Numbered from the stretch's first letter, positions 53,321 to 62,083 are shown. The stretch: DNA of 64,000 nucleotides from Desulfatibacillum aliphaticivorans DSM 15576 (GCF_000429905.1 NZ_AUCT01000002.1:62001-126000), one strand, 5' to 3'. The notes: generated by a model not told the origin, from the sequence alone. Numbers and translations: made by a program.

Positions 53321-54083
53321 CGATATCCTCCAGGATCATCTTGGCCACCTTGCGGCCGCTCATGAACATGCCGCCGAAAATGGGGCCCATGCGGAACCCG
53401 CCGCTGGCGTTGTTGGCGGCCATGCCCGAGACGTACAAGCCGGGATACAGGCATTTGGTGTTTTCCACGGTGGAAGCCTCGCCCAGTTCCATCCACATGG
53501 GCTTTTCGCCCATAATCTTGCCCGTGGGAGTGTCGATTTTAATGCCCGCCTTGCGGGTGGCCAGGTCGGTGATTTCACCGGGATGGCCGGTGCCGTCCAG
53601 GACGGCCTTGGACATGACCACCAGGGGATCCACGTGCATGCCCAGGCGCTCCACGGGAGTCCAGTTGACCACCACGCCGCAGATCCGGCCTTCGCGGCAG
53701 ACCACGTCCTCCACGGACACGGAGTTGTTAATCATGACGCCGGCCTTTTTTGCGCCGAAAATCAGGCCCGAGGCCACTTCCACGGAGTCCGCCGTGTACA
53801 GGCCGTCTCCCGCGCTTTTGTAGGAGATGTTGAAGTCGTCCAAAATGTGCAGGGCCTCCTCCTGGATGACGATTTCGTTGAACAGCATGCCGCCGCCCCA
53901 CACGCCGCCGCCCGGCGCCAAAAGGCGTTCGAAGATGGCGACTTTTTTGCCTTCCTTGGCGAGCGCCGTGGCCGCCACCAGGCCGGAAGGGCCTGCGCCC
54001 ACGATGGCCAGATCCACTTCCAGGAAGTTCTGCAGTTTTTCAAAATAGGTCCTAACGATTGCCGATGTGATTCTTTCTTCCAT
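53313..54083 (-). CDS. thi4: Sulfide-dependent adenosine diphosphate thiazole synthase (Thi4)
   Basis: 256 residues. It makes the thiazole half of thiamine from NAD, glycine and sulfide. The FAD/NAD dinucleotide fold shows GAGPSGL at 29-35 and FERLLAPGGGVWGGGM. At the sulfur-donor position yeast Thi4 has a suicidal Cys; here the aligned residue is His150 (LGMHVDP), as in archaeal enzymes that use free sulfide catalytically. This suits a sulfidogenic organism. The start at 54081-54083 has GGAGGAATC. It is first in the thi4-thiE operon behind a TPP riboswitch. Confidence 0.93.
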   Translation of the reverse strand: MEERITSAIVRTYFEKLQNFLEVDLAIVGAGPSGLVAATALAKEGKKVAIFERLLAPGGGVWGGGMLFNEIVIQEEALHILDDFNISYKSAGDGLYTADSVEVASGLIFGAKKAGVMINNSVSVEDVVCREGRICGVVVNWTPVERLGMHVDPLVVMSKAVLDGTGHPGEITDLATRKAGIKIDTPTGKIMGEKPMWMELGEASTVENTKCLYPGLYVSGMAANNASGGFRMGPIFGGMFMSGRKVAKMILEDIDG

Positions 54084-54100
54084 GATTCCTCCGAAAAAGT

Positions 54101-54135
54101 AAAAAAGGCGACTCCCGAATCCGGGAGCCGCCTTA
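54101..54135 (-). terminator. Riboswitch-controlled terminator
   Basis: On the minus strand the stem AAGGCGGCTCCCGG/...GGGAGTCGCCTT ends in a T6 run immediately before the thi4 RBS. It lies directly after the TPP aptamer and is the expression platform: ligand-bound aptamer should allow this hairpin to form. Confidence 0.8.
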
Positions 54136-54151
54136 ATACTCATTCGTGCAC

Positions 54152-54237
54152 ATGGTTCCCTAGCGCCGGCATTACCCGGATCAGGTTCAGTGGGTATAAT
54201 CTCAGCCCGAATTTCTCTTCGGGCACCCCAACCATCA
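54152..54237 (-). ncRNA. TPP riboswitch (THI element)
   Basis: Read on the minus strand it has the conserved GGGGTGC start, the GGCTGAGA box, ACCCACTGAACCTGATC and CCGGGTAATGCCGGCG followed by AGGGAA, all diagnostic of the thi-box aptamer. It senses thiamine diphosphate and controls thi4-thiE by transcription termination at the hairpin downstream. Confidence 0.95.
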
Positions 54238-54460
54238 TTTGGGTGTGGTATAGCCTGAAAAATGAGGCGTGTAAAGGGATTAATGATTGAATTTTGTTAG
54301 ATGGTCGCGACGTGGTCTTTAAAGAGGGGATCAGTCTCAATGAGAAATTTCGGACTTCACGGTTCGATCCGCCACTGGATTTTGCCCAACCTCAAGATTT
54401 TCTTACCTTAAATTTATTAATAAAAAATGTATTTTATCAAATAGTTATATAGAATATTTG
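54238..54460. other. A/T-rich divergent intergenic region
   Basis: Between the TPP riboswitch (minus) and the NTPase module (plus). No gene. The riboswitch promoter should lie here on the minus strand. Confidence 0.4.
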
Positions 54461-54498
54461 AGTATCTGATGCTTCAGATATCTGATACATCAGATACT
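54461..54498. promoter_or_regulatory. Nested palindrome 1 upstream of the NTPase module
   Basis: A 38-bp near-perfect palindrome: outer arms AGTATCTGATG/CATCAGATACT (54461-54471 with 54488-54498) enclose the perfect core TCAGATATCTGA (54474-54485), all with the same centre. It contains four TATCTG/CAGATA half-sites and lies just upstream of a TTGACA box. Confidence 0.75.
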
Positions 54499-54504
54499 TA
54501 AACC

Positions 54505-54534
54505 TTGACAAGAATAAGACTTCTAAAGTATCTG
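54505..54534 (+). promoter_or_regulatory. Promoter of the NTPase module
   Basis: TTGACA (54505-54510), an 18-nt spacer and TATCTG (54529-54534). The -35 box is perfect, the -10 weak and inside nested palindrome 2. The promoter thus sits between the two palindromes. Confidence 0.5.
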
Positions 54535-54566
54535 TTTCTTCAGATATCTGAACAAACAGATACTTT
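54525..54566. promoter_or_regulatory. Nested palindrome 2 upstream of the NTPase module
   Basis: A 42-bp near-perfect palindrome: outer arms AAAGTATCTGTTT/AAACAGATACTTT (54525-54537 with 54554-54566) enclose the same core TCAGATATCTGA (54540-54551). The centre is 66 bp from that of palindrome 1. The outer arm differs from palindrome 1 (TTT for ATG) on both sides, so symmetry is kept. It ends 13 nt before the start codon. Confidence 0.75.
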
Positions 54567-54579
54567 GAGGGAGGCGCCG

Positions 54580-55767
54580 ATGAAAATTCATTATGGAGGG
54601 CCGGTTTCTGGCGAACATTGTTTTTCAAGGCCGGACCTGGAGCAGAAAATAAGCCGATTCATAGAAAACGGGGCGGGCGTCAAAATGTTTGGGCTGCGCA
54701 GAATCGGCAAGTCCACCCTGATGCAAAACGCCTGTCAGGAAATGAGAATTAAAGGCTGCCAGGTCGTCGAGATCGATGCTCAGGGGATGCGTTCGGTGGA
54801 TAATTTGCTATTCGAAGTTTTTAAAGCGCTTCACAAGGAGCAAAAAGGCTTCATGAGCATCCTCAATAACCTTGTAGCCAAGGATCCAGCGATTCCTAAA
54901 GCAATCAAAGCGTTTTTCAACAAGCTAATGAAAGGAAAGGGCTTTCCTGAAAATCAGACTGGCATCGCTGACTATTGGCCGCATTTTTCCGACCTGATCG
55001 TCCAAACCCTTCAAGTTCAGCAACCTAAAATTTTGTTAGCCATAGATGAGCTTCCCTTCATGCTTGAAAATATGATTAACGATCACCCGGAGAAATCCGC
55101 AGCCGATGTGGATAGGCTGTTGGCCGCTCTGCGCCAGTGGCGAGACCATGGGGTAAAAATGATTTTTGCAGGCTCCATTGGTATAACTGGGCTGGCGCGA
55201 AGGGCTGGATTTCGAACCGATCATTTAAACGGCCTGTCTTCCGTGGACGTCCCTGAGCTATCCGATGCTGAGGCCCGTGAGTTTCTTAACGCCGCGGTTC
55301 TCGAATCCAATGGCCGCTGGACTGAGGCGCACACCAAGGCCTTTTTTCAGGAAATTGGAACGCAGTATCCAAGCTACATAGTAAAAAGCCTGCTCATTTT
55401 GGACCATTGCAACCCTCCAACTCCGGAAGAATTCCGGAAAATTTTCTCGAGCCAAATTCGACCTGATCTCCACGCCGTGTTTCAGGACCAACTCAGCCGC
55501 CGTTATAAAAACTACGATAACATTTCCGATACGATCAGGCGGGATATGATCAAGCCGCTGCTTAAGCATGCTACGTCCTGCTCCGAGGGCGCCATGCAAT
55601 CTGAAATAGAGGATCAAATAGGTTGTGATCGCATTGAGCTGGAGGACTGCATTCAGATGCTGCAGGAGGACGGATTCATCCGTTTTCAAGAAGATAGGAA
55701 CGGATACCGCACCTTGTTTCCGGCTTCCCAATTGGTTTCTCTTTGGGCAAGGAGTATGAACCTGTGA
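54580..55767 (+). CDS. P-loop NTPase of the archaeal-ATPase/STAND-like group, first gene of a pair
   Basis: 395 residues from ATG 54580 (GGGAGG 7 nt upstream; the frame open to 54505 only translates the palindrome). Walker A GLRRIGKST (38-46), Walker B LLAIDE (151-156), sensor-like MIFAGSIG (193-200). A helical lid and a winged-helix-like C-terminus (QSEIEDQIGCDRIELEDCIQMLQEDGFIRF, read in parts) follow. No membrane segment. Such ATPases of unknown function are common in mobile or defence-like loci. The following gene overlaps its stop by 4 nt. Confidence 0.82.
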   Translation: MKIHYGGPVSGEHCFSRPDLEQKISRFIENGAGVKMFGLRRIGKSTLMQNACQEMRIKGCQVVEIDAQGMRSVDNLLFEVFKALHKEQKGFMSILNNLVAKDPAIPKAIKAFFNKLMKGKGFPENQTGIADYWPHFSDLIVQTLQVQQPKILLAIDELPFMLENMINDHPEKSAADVDRLLAALRQWRDHGVKMIFAGSIGITGLARRAGFRTDHLNGLSSVDVPELSDAEAREFLNAAVLESNGRWTEAHTKAFFQEIGTQYPSYIVKSLLILDHCNPPTPEEFRKIFSSQIRPDLHAVFQDQLSRRYKNYDNISDTIRRDMIKPLLKHATSCSEGAMQSEIEDQIGCDRIELEDCIQMLQEDGFIRFQEDRNGYRTLFPASQLVSLWARSMNL

Positions 55768-58766
55768 ACCAAGACTGCACCCATGCACCGATTATTCGCT
55801 CTTTCAACACCCACAGCATGGAGGACTCCGTCATTGAAGCCTTGATGACAGGAAGGGAGAGAGAGAGCACCCAGATGATGGCGGCTATCGACGCCAACAG
55901 AGAGATATGCCCGGGAAAGCTGCAGCATCTCATTCTTTACGGCCCCCGGGGCTTTGGCAAGTCCTTCATGGCCCGAGTGGCCCAAATCGAAGCAGGGAAG
56001 CGCTCGACCGACGAGTCCCCCATAGCCTTTGTCCTCCTGCCCGAAGAGCAACACAATCTTGTCCGCAATCCTCACGGCTTTTTGGATTATGTGACAATGA
56101 AACTGGCGGACCTGCGCAGCGGCGCCGATCAAAGCTGGAAGGGGGCAGGCTTTGTATGGCCCGACCCGGATGAAGCCCAAAACCAGTGGACGAAATCGGT
56201 CAAAAGCCTGGAAAACGAGTTGGACGCTTGGTTCAATGGCCGCTCGGGACTGGCCGTCATAGTGGTGGAAAATTTCGACATGCTGCTTAAAACGGTTTTT
56301 AGCGGAGACCCGGAACAGCAAATGCTACGCAAATGGATGACCCGCAAAGGGAACCGTTGCATGATTCTCGCCACGGCCACCGGGGCGGTGGACGTGGATT
56401 ATGAGAAGCCCCTTTTTCAGGCCTTCCAACCCATTGAGCTTTCCCCCTGGAATTCCCAGGACTGCATTGACTATTTTAACCGCCGGAGGGCTTTCAAGTG
56501 CATGGAGGAATTGTCTCCTGACGAAGAAAGCAAAGCCCGCGCCGTGGCGGATTTCATCGGCGGAGCCCCAAGGCTGGCCCAGCTATTGGCCGATGTTTTG
56601 GACGCAGACAAGGGTTTCAACCAGGGAGATCCTTTGTCCGTTGCCGAAGTCATGAACGCTTTAGCCGATAAGCTGGCAGACTACTACCGCAGGCGAATTG
56701 ACGACCTTCCTCCTCTGGCCAGGGGCCTGCTGGACGCCCTGATTCGCGGCGGAGAGCCCTGCTCCGCCACGGAGCTTGCCAACAGGGTTAAAGCCAAAGG
56801 CCAAAACCTAATAGCCAGAGTCATAAAGGACCTACAGCGGGCGGACATGATCCGGGGAGTCAAGGCGCCCGATGGCCGAGAAATTCTTTACAGGGCCGCC
56901 GACCGGGTTTTTGTCCATTTCTACCGCATCCGCCAAGGGAATCAGGCGGCGCTGTCCTCGCCGCTAAATGCGATCCTGGATTTTTTGCGCGCCTTTTATT
57001 CAGAAGATGAACGTAGAACTCACACTGCACGATACCTGGATGCCGGACGCCCGGCAGAGGCGGACGTTTTCGCCCGATTGGCAATGGAAATACAGTCTTC
57101 AAAAGGCTATAATGCTTATAGAAACGAATTTTATCAAAGGCTCAGACTCTATCTCCGAGCAGCCCCGGAGGCATGGCCTGAATCGCCGGAAGTATTGGTT
57201 GAAAAAATCAAAAAAAACCCTGCACAGGTAATTGACGCCTCGAAGAATCTCCCTGCTCCATCAACTAAGCTGGAAGCCGCGATCCGTTGCGCTTTAATTA
57301 GTCTGGCCTATGTACTGTTGGACCTTTCCGATAGGGCCGAAGCAGCCTTAACAGAGGCGCTCAATGAAGCCTGTGACAGCCCGGAGGCGACTCTTGTGGT
57401 TGCCTATGAATTGTCTGAATATTTATTTTATGAAAAAAAGGAGTTTAATCAAGCCATAGCCAATACTGAGCTTGCGGGGAAACAGGCGGATCAAATCACT
57501 TCATCTTACCTAAAAATACTGGCTCTTAAAGATCGATCTTTTAATTTGTTACAACAGGGAAACTATGTAGAATCCCTTGATGCGGCATCTAAGTCTGCGT
57601 CTTTGGCTACAAGTCATGAAGAGAGAACCCAGCAAGCATCGGCTATGAATCTACAAGCCTATTCATTATATGGGCTAAGTCGTTTTGAAGAGGCCATCGA
57701 AGTGACTAGGGCTTCTGCAATCATTGCCCATGAATGTGGGGATAAAACAGAGATGGCAGAGGCTATGATATATCAGGCCTTTTCATTTAATGAGCTTGGC
57801 CGCCACGAACAAGCCTTTGAGGTTGCCAAAGCTGCCGCAAAGCCTGCTCATGAATGCAAAAATACGAGACAATTGGCCATTGCAAAAAGCTCCCAAGCAT
57901 ACTCATTGTATAAACTCGGCCGCTATAAAGAGGCCTTTAAAACGGCTGCCTCCGCCACAGAGTTTGCCCTTGAATGCGGAGACAACGAAATGGCGGCCCA
58001 TGCCATGAATGATCAAATACATTCTTTATATAAACTAAACCGCTATGGTGAAGCATTTCAAATTGCGGAAGCCATGTTCGAATATGCCGTGATGTTAGAC
58101 AATGTAGATCTCATTGAACAGGCTGCGAAAAGAGCCCTTCAGGCTGCGGAGGCCTCGCCTCAACCAAAAGTAGTTGACATTTTCGATCGTTGGAAGGAAA
58201 AGGTCGTCTCTGATGAAGACGTGTCCTCTTGGCTTTTCAGTCTCCTCTGCGCGGTGACACGGGCGCGCGCCTGGGTGGAGTTTGATGATTTTATAAAAAG
58301 GCACAAAGACTGGATGACAGAAACGATCGCCGACTTTTGGTTTAAAGTGTATGATGTTGGTTACACCATCACCGTTGTTGAACGGGAAGAAGGCCGTGCT
58401 GCTGGCTTCGATGCGGCCCAAGGAATGTTGTCCCGCCTATCCGGAATCTATGCCGTCACTGGTGAAAGATCTGATAACTGGTTTATAGTTTTGATCTTAG
58501 GTTTTGCACAAAAAAGCACTGATCCTAACTTGATCCGTGACGTGGCAGGGCTTCTGACCGTTGATCTTAACCCCCAAGCGCCTTCTCAATCTTTGTTGCT
58601 TGAACAGTTGGCGACATACGAGGAGGCGGCGGAGAATAAGGAAGCGGTTCTTGCACGCATGGACCCGGATGTTGCCTTGTGGATACGCAGAATCCGAGGG
58701 TTGCCTGAGGAAAATCCTTTGCCGAAGAAGAAGCAAAAGCGAAGAAAGAAGTCTTCGAAGGATTAG
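55764..58766 (+). CDS. Large AAA-type NTPase with C-terminal TPR repeats
   Basis: 1,000 residues from GTG 55764 (GTGA overlap, AAGGAG 9 nt upstream; the TTG at 55743 has no good RBS). N-terminal P-loop domain: Walker A GPRGFGKS (60-67), a Walker B variant VIVVENFD (165-172, Glu-Asn in place of Asp-Glu), and LATATG. A winged-helix region (about 320-390) follows. From about residue 520 to 830 there are TPR-like units of about 40 residues (QAYSLYGLSRFEEAIEV, QAFSFNELGRHEQAFEV, QAYSLYKLGRYKEAFKT, QIHSLYKLNRYGEAFQI). The tail is Lys-rich (KKKQKRRKKSSKD). The 3' half is noticeably A/T-richer than neighbouring genes. This STAND-like build (NTPase plus repeats) suggests a sensor or scaffold, possibly anti-phage; function unproven. 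Confidence 0.8.
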   Translation: MNQDCTHAPIIRSFNTHSMEDSVIEALMTGRERESTQMMAAIDANREICPGKLQHLILYGPRGFGKSFMARVAQIEAGKRSTDESPIAFVLLPEEQHNLVRNPHGFLDYVTMKLADLRSGADQSWKGAGFVWPDPDEAQNQWTKSVKSLENELDAWFNGRSGLAVIVVENFDMLLKTVFSGDPEQQMLRKWMTRKGNRCMILATATGAVDVDYEKPLFQAFQPIELSPWNSQDCIDYFNRRRAFKCMEELSPDEESKARAVADFIGGAPRLAQLLADVLDADKGFNQGDPLSVAEVMNALADKLADYYRRRIDDLPPLARGLLDALIRGGEPCSATELANRVKAKGQNLIARVIKDLQRADMIRGVKAPDGREILYRAADRVFVHFYRIRQGNQAALSSPLNAILDFLRAFYSEDERRTHTARYLDAGRPAEADVFARLAMEIQSSKGYNAYRNEFYQRLRLYLRAAPEAWPESPEVLVEKIKKNPAQVIDASKNLPAPSTKLEAAIRCALISLAYVLLDLSDRAEAALTEALNEACDSPEATLVVAYELSEYLFYEKKEFNQAIANTELAGKQADQITSSYLKILALKDRSFNLLQQGNYVESLDAASKSASLATSHEERTQQASAMNLQAYSLYGLSRFEEAIEVTRASAIIAHECGDKTEMAEAMIYQAFSFNELGRHEQAFEVAKAAAKPAHECKNTRQLAIAKSSQAYSLYKLGRYKEAFKTAASATEFALECGDNEMAAHAMNDQIHSLYKLNRYGEAFQIAEAMFEYAVMLDNVDLIEQAAKRALQAAEASPQPKVVDIFDRWKEKVVSDEDVSSWLFSLLCAVTRARAWVEFDDFIKRHKDWMTETIADFWFKVYDVGYTITVVEREEGRAAGFDAAQGMLSRLSGIYAVTGERSDNWFIVLILGFAQKSTDPNLIRDVAGLLTVDLNPQAPSQSLLLEQLATYEEAAENKEAVLARMDPDVALWIRRIRGLPEENPLPKKKQKRRKKSSKD

Positions 58767-58859
58767 GCGGATTGCCGGTTTTGAAAAGCGAAGTTAGTCC
58801 CTTGCACAAGGTTTTCGGATTCCAATACCTGATGGGTTTTACTGCATGTCGCGTTGCGA

Positions 58860-58937
58860 CCCTGGCACGAGACTGCCGTGCCAGAGCCGCCCTTAACGCG
58901 CAGGGCGCTTCCGGGACGACACAGGGGTCTGTCACTA
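58860..58937. repeat. Third copy of the structured repeat family
   Basis: Stem CCCTGGCAC/GTGCCAGAG (58860-58868 with 58878-58886, one mismatch) and loop GAGACTGCC match the hairpins at 13004-13030 and 13179-13206. The third stem variant (C-G where the others have G-C and A-T) is again compensatory. A GGGTCTGTCACTAC box follows, similar to GGGACCGCGTGACTAC. Confidence 0.6.
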
Positions 58938-59042
58938 CACATCGTAAGGCTCCAAGGCGGAGCTTGCAGGGCAAGCCCGGCCCGTGCAAGTGGAATCCGT
59001 CATTCACAAAGATTCTCTTTTATCTGCGCGTCCAACATGTTT

Positions 59043-59630
59043 TCATGGCATCCATGTAATTATGCCGGCCTCTGGCTGCCGGGCCTTCCATTGCAGAAAG
59101 GACTGGATGTCCCGCACGTCGTCTTGAATCACCGCCTGATAGATTTCTATGCCCATGACGTTTTGATCCTCGGGCATGGCGTTTTTGATGGACAGGACGG
59201 CCAGTCTGGCTTCCTGCGTCAATGCCTGGGAAACCCGCTCAGCAACCTTTTCAAAATGGCCGGCGAAGACGGAGTCCACCAGAATATGAATCATATCGAT
59301 TTTCCAGGTTTCTCCGTCCGGCGCTTCGTATACGGCGTGCCACTCCAGGCACTTGTCTTCGGCGTCCAACAGGTTGATGTAGTTGACAGAGCGGACGCGG
59401 GGATTTTCCGCAATTTTTGAAACGGCCAAAAAACTGTCCGGCAGGCTGAAAGGGTCCGTGTAGACATGGCAGTCGATGTCCCTGTGGTTCATCATCAGGC
59501 CCATGGCGAAGGAGCCCACCATGTTCAGGGTCGCGCCCACGGACTGCCATGACTCCATGAGACGAACATCTTTGATCACTTGCCGGGCTTGTTCCTCCAG
59601 CAGTTTGGCCTTTTTCAAAAGATCTTCCAT
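59043..59630 (-). CDS. Nucleotidyltransferase-fold protein
   Basis: 195 residues. The pattern GS at 39-40 (MVGSFAMGL), Asp51-x-Asp53 (HRDIDCHVY) and a third acidic residue Asp112 (WKIDMIHI) gives the full triad of the polymerase-beta nucleotidyltransferase superfamily. The C-terminal half is helical. The start at 59628-59630 (MEDLLKK) has GAGGGG upstream; the frame to 59693 lacks an RBS. The substrate is unknown; small-molecule (antibiotic or metabolite) transferase or a MNT-type toxin-antitoxin part are options. Confidence 0.72.
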   Translation of the reverse strand: MEDLLKKAKLLEEQARQVIKDVRLMESWQSVGATLNMVGSFAMGLMMNHRDIDCHVYTDPFSLPDSFLAVSKIAENPRVRSVNYINLLDAEDKCLEWHAVYEAPDGETWKIDMIHILVDSVFAGHFEKVAERVSQALTQEARLAVLSIKNAMPEDQNVMGIEIYQAVIQDDVRDIQSFLQWKARQPEAGIITWMP

Positions 59631-60016
59631 TGGTTGCCCCTCTTTATTTCCGGATTTCCACCTGCTTGCGCCCGCCGGCAGGCCCGCTTCCATAGGTTAA
59701 AACGCAAAGGCTGGATTTTTCTCATATTTTCCTGATCAAGGCAAGGAAAAGGTCGGATCCGGGGGCGCGTTTTTTTTCTTCGATCGTAAAATTTATTCTT
59801 GACAACATAGGGCAGAAAATCCAAGTATTATTCATCAAGCAATTTGCAGCGTTCCTTGCTTTTTCGAGCCTTAGCCATGCCCATGGCGCCGCAGGCCTTG
59901 AAAACCGCGGGCGCTTTCCAAGAATCGGCCTGAATCCGGGGGGAAATTCAGGACGCCTCAGGCCTTACGCAGTGGGCTTCAACGCCCAATCACAGCAGAC
60001 AAGTCAGGAAGAAATT
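59631..60016. other. Divergent intergenic region, no gene seen
   Basis: Promoters for the flanking divergent genes should lie here. A TTGACA at 59799-59804 could be the -35 box of the secreted-protein gene, but no good -10 was found at the right spacing. Confidence 0.4.
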
Positions 60017-61519
60017 ATGAAAGCATGGATTTTCGCCGTTTTGCTATCTGCGGCATCGGCCAGTGTTTACAGTTATCCGGACGCATTAAACGACATGACT
60101 CCTGACGGCAGAGGCGCGCAAGCCGCGGAGGAAATTCTTGAGGTGGTGCAAAGGGCGGCGACGTCCATGGAAATGGCGCCGAACATCCAGGAATTCAACG
60201 CCTTTGTGTATGAAAAAGCCTCACGCTTCAGCATAGAGGAGTTGTATGAAAGCGGCTTTTTGGAGACTCTTCCCGACGGGTCCAAGGGCCTGGTTTTTAT
60301 CGGGAATAATCAACCGGGCTCGTACGCCCTGACAACCGGCCAGTCAGGCGCCAAGCCTTGCCCCGGCGGTTTTACCGCGGAATTTGGTTTAAAGCGGCAT
60401 GAGACCTGCGAATACGGCGGTCCCAGCTTTTCGGCCCACATGGACATCCGGGCCAACACCCTGAGAATGTCTGACCAAACCGGCCTTGCGCTTCACGAGG
60501 GTTTTTTAAAGGTGATCGATCCGAAAAACTTCCATGAACTGCAGGCCTTGCGGACCCGCAAAGACCGCCATATCAAGATGGAAGCCCTCATGGTGTTGAA
60601 GGAATTTTACACAAAATTTCCCCACGGAGCTCGGTTGATCCAGCTTTACACCTACCCGCTCCATTCCGAGATCGTCACCCGGGAATTTGAGGGACAGGAA
60701 TACACGGTCCAAAATTTTCGGGTGTTTTTAAAGCTGGACGCCATAAAAAAAGATTATCCATTTTTGAGCGGCTACCTGGAGGATTTCAGGGACCTGTTTC
60801 GCAGCGAGGTAATCGTCTCCAACAAACAGGGCGCAACCATCCTCAAGATGGCCTTTGACTCCCAGAAAGATATCTTCAGCCTGTCCATGCTGTCCCGGCA
60901 GGGAAAGGTCATCCCCTTTGACGCCAAGGGAAATCCTCTCTTTGATCAGGAAGTGCGCGGCGTGGGCCTGGAGGATCTGGAATTCGACGTGGACATGACC
61001 TTGTTCGTGAATGTCTTCGGCATCAAGTTCACTACGGAAAACATTGACTCTGCATGGCGCTATCATCGGGAAGGCTCCAAGGGCGCCCTGGAAGTCAAGC
61101 TGACCAACATTGACCGGACCAGCCTTTTCGGCAAGGCCGAAGGCAAAGTCCCGGATTGGGTCCGCGATCTGGCAATCCCCCAAAAGGTGGACAACATGCT
61201 GTTCGGCTTCACTCGCCTGCTGGTGAACGCCAATAACGGGGAAGGTTCGCGCATGGTCATGGAATGGGACGACTCGGACCCGGAAAACGTGGCCTTTCAT
61301 ATGCGCGGAACCACAGAGCTGCTGGATAATTATTATGTGCGATTCGCCGCCGCAGCCATCAAATATTGCTTCCAGACCGACGGAAACACGCAGTACGACA
61401 TGCAGCGCTTGCTGACCCGCACCCTGAATGCTATAATTCTGGACATGCGAATGTACTCGGGGGACGGGGTGCGGCAGGAGGCATTGAGCAACGCGGGAAG
61501 CGTACACAACGACGGTTAA
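60017..61519 (+). CDS. Secreted protein of unknown function
   Basis: 500 residues from ATG 60017 (MKAWIFAVLLSAASASVYS, signal peptide; GGAAG upstream). No membrane segment after the signal. Mixed alpha/beta with TTGQSGAKPCPGGFTAEFGL, three Cys in the first 150 residues and several Asp/Glu-rich strands (LEDLEFDVDMTLFVNVFGI). No family was recognised. It lies 10 nt before the double-TM2 gene, so the two are likely co-transcribed and may act together at the envelope. Confidence 0.7.
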   Translation: MKAWIFAVLLSAASASVYSYPDALNDMTPDGRGAQAAEEILEVVQRAATSMEMAPNIQEFNAFVYEKASRFSIEELYESGFLETLPDGSKGLVFIGNNQPGSYALTTGQSGAKPCPGGFTAEFGLKRHETCEYGGPSFSAHMDIRANTLRMSDQTGLALHEGFLKVIDPKNFHELQALRTRKDRHIKMEALMVLKEFYTKFPHGARLIQLYTYPLHSEIVTREFEGQEYTVQNFRVFLKLDAIKKDYPFLSGYLEDFRDLFRSEVIVSNKQGATILKMAFDSQKDIFSLSMLSRQGKVIPFDAKGNPLFDQEVRGVGLEDLEFDVDMTLFVNVFGIKFTTENIDSAWRYHREGSKGALEVKLTNIDRTSLFGKAEGKVPDWVRDLAIPQKVDNMLFGFTRLLVNANNGEGSRMVMEWDDSDPENVAFHMRGTTELLDNYYVRFAAAAIKYCFQTDGNTQYDMQRLLTRTLNAIILDMRMYSGDGVRQEALSNAGSVHNDG

Positions 61520-61529
61520 AGGAGGCAGG

Positions 61530-61928
61530 ATGCAAGGAGAAAACACGCACAGCGTGGCGGTCGGCTACATCTTATGGATTTTCGGATTTTTCGGCGCGCA
61601 CCGTTTTTATTTCGGCAAGCCGGTTTCGGGCACGATTTATTTTTTCACCTTCGGCGTGTTTCTAATTGGCTGGATTGTGGACCTATTCCTCATCCCGGGC
61701 ATGGACGCCAAAGCGGAAGTCAAATACGAATCCGGCCCCGTGGATTACACCATCGCCTGGATTCTGCTCACCTTTTTGGGATATTTGGGCATCCACCGGT
61801 TTTATATGGGCAAGTGGCTGACCGGCCTTTTGTGGCTGGTTACCGGCGGGTTGTTCGTCGTGGGATATCTGTACGACTACTGGACCCTGAACGGGCAAAT
61901 CAGTGAAGTCAACTCGCAGCGCGCTTAG
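61530..61928 (+). CDS. Double TM2-domain membrane protein
   Basis: 132 residues with two TM2 units: AVGYILWIFGFFGAHRFYFGK...GWIVDLFLIPG and IAWILLTFLGYLGIHRFYMGKW...YLYDYWTLN. Each has the GxHRFY motif and two membrane helices, so four helices in all. TM2 proteins are of unknown function in bacteria. RBS AAAGGAGG. Duplicated TM2 in one chain is less usual than a single unit. Confidence 0.85.
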   Translation: MQGENTHSVAVGYILWIFGFFGAHRFYFGKPVSGTIYFFTFGVFLIGWIVDLFLIPGMDAKAEVKYESGPVDYTIAWILLTFLGYLGIHRFYMGKWLTGLLWLVTGGLFVVGYLYDYWTLNGQISEVNSQRA

Positions 61929-62035
61929 TCAAACTATCTGATTTTAAAAATCTATTCAGGATCTTACGGGGCGGCCTTTGCATTGCAGCATAGGCCGCTT
62001 TTTTTTAAAACGCCTCCCGTGTTCGCGTCTGCGCA

Positions 62036-62083
62036 TTGACATCCACGCCTTGAATATGTACACTATATCTGTACATACATGTA
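62036..62083 (+). promoter_or_regulatory. Promoter and operator of the toxin-antitoxin pair
   Basis: TTGACA (62036-62041), 17-nt spacer, TACACT (62059-62064). TGTACA palindromes at 62057-62062 and 62070-62075 and TACATGTA at 62076-62083 overlap and follow the -10 box, the arrangement expected for autorepression by a Phd-type antitoxin. Confidence 0.7.

Noticed and set aside
54461..54566. Possible CRISPR-like repeat pair
   Set aside because: Only two units, each palindromic in itself, 66 bp apart and placed on a promoter; no cas genes.
54437..54628. 63-codon minus-strand frame with an apparent peptide repeat (KYLFVQISEETDTL / KYLMYQISEASDTQ)
   Set aside because: The peptide repeat is a by-product of the two nested palindromes; it also overlaps the start of the NTPase gene.
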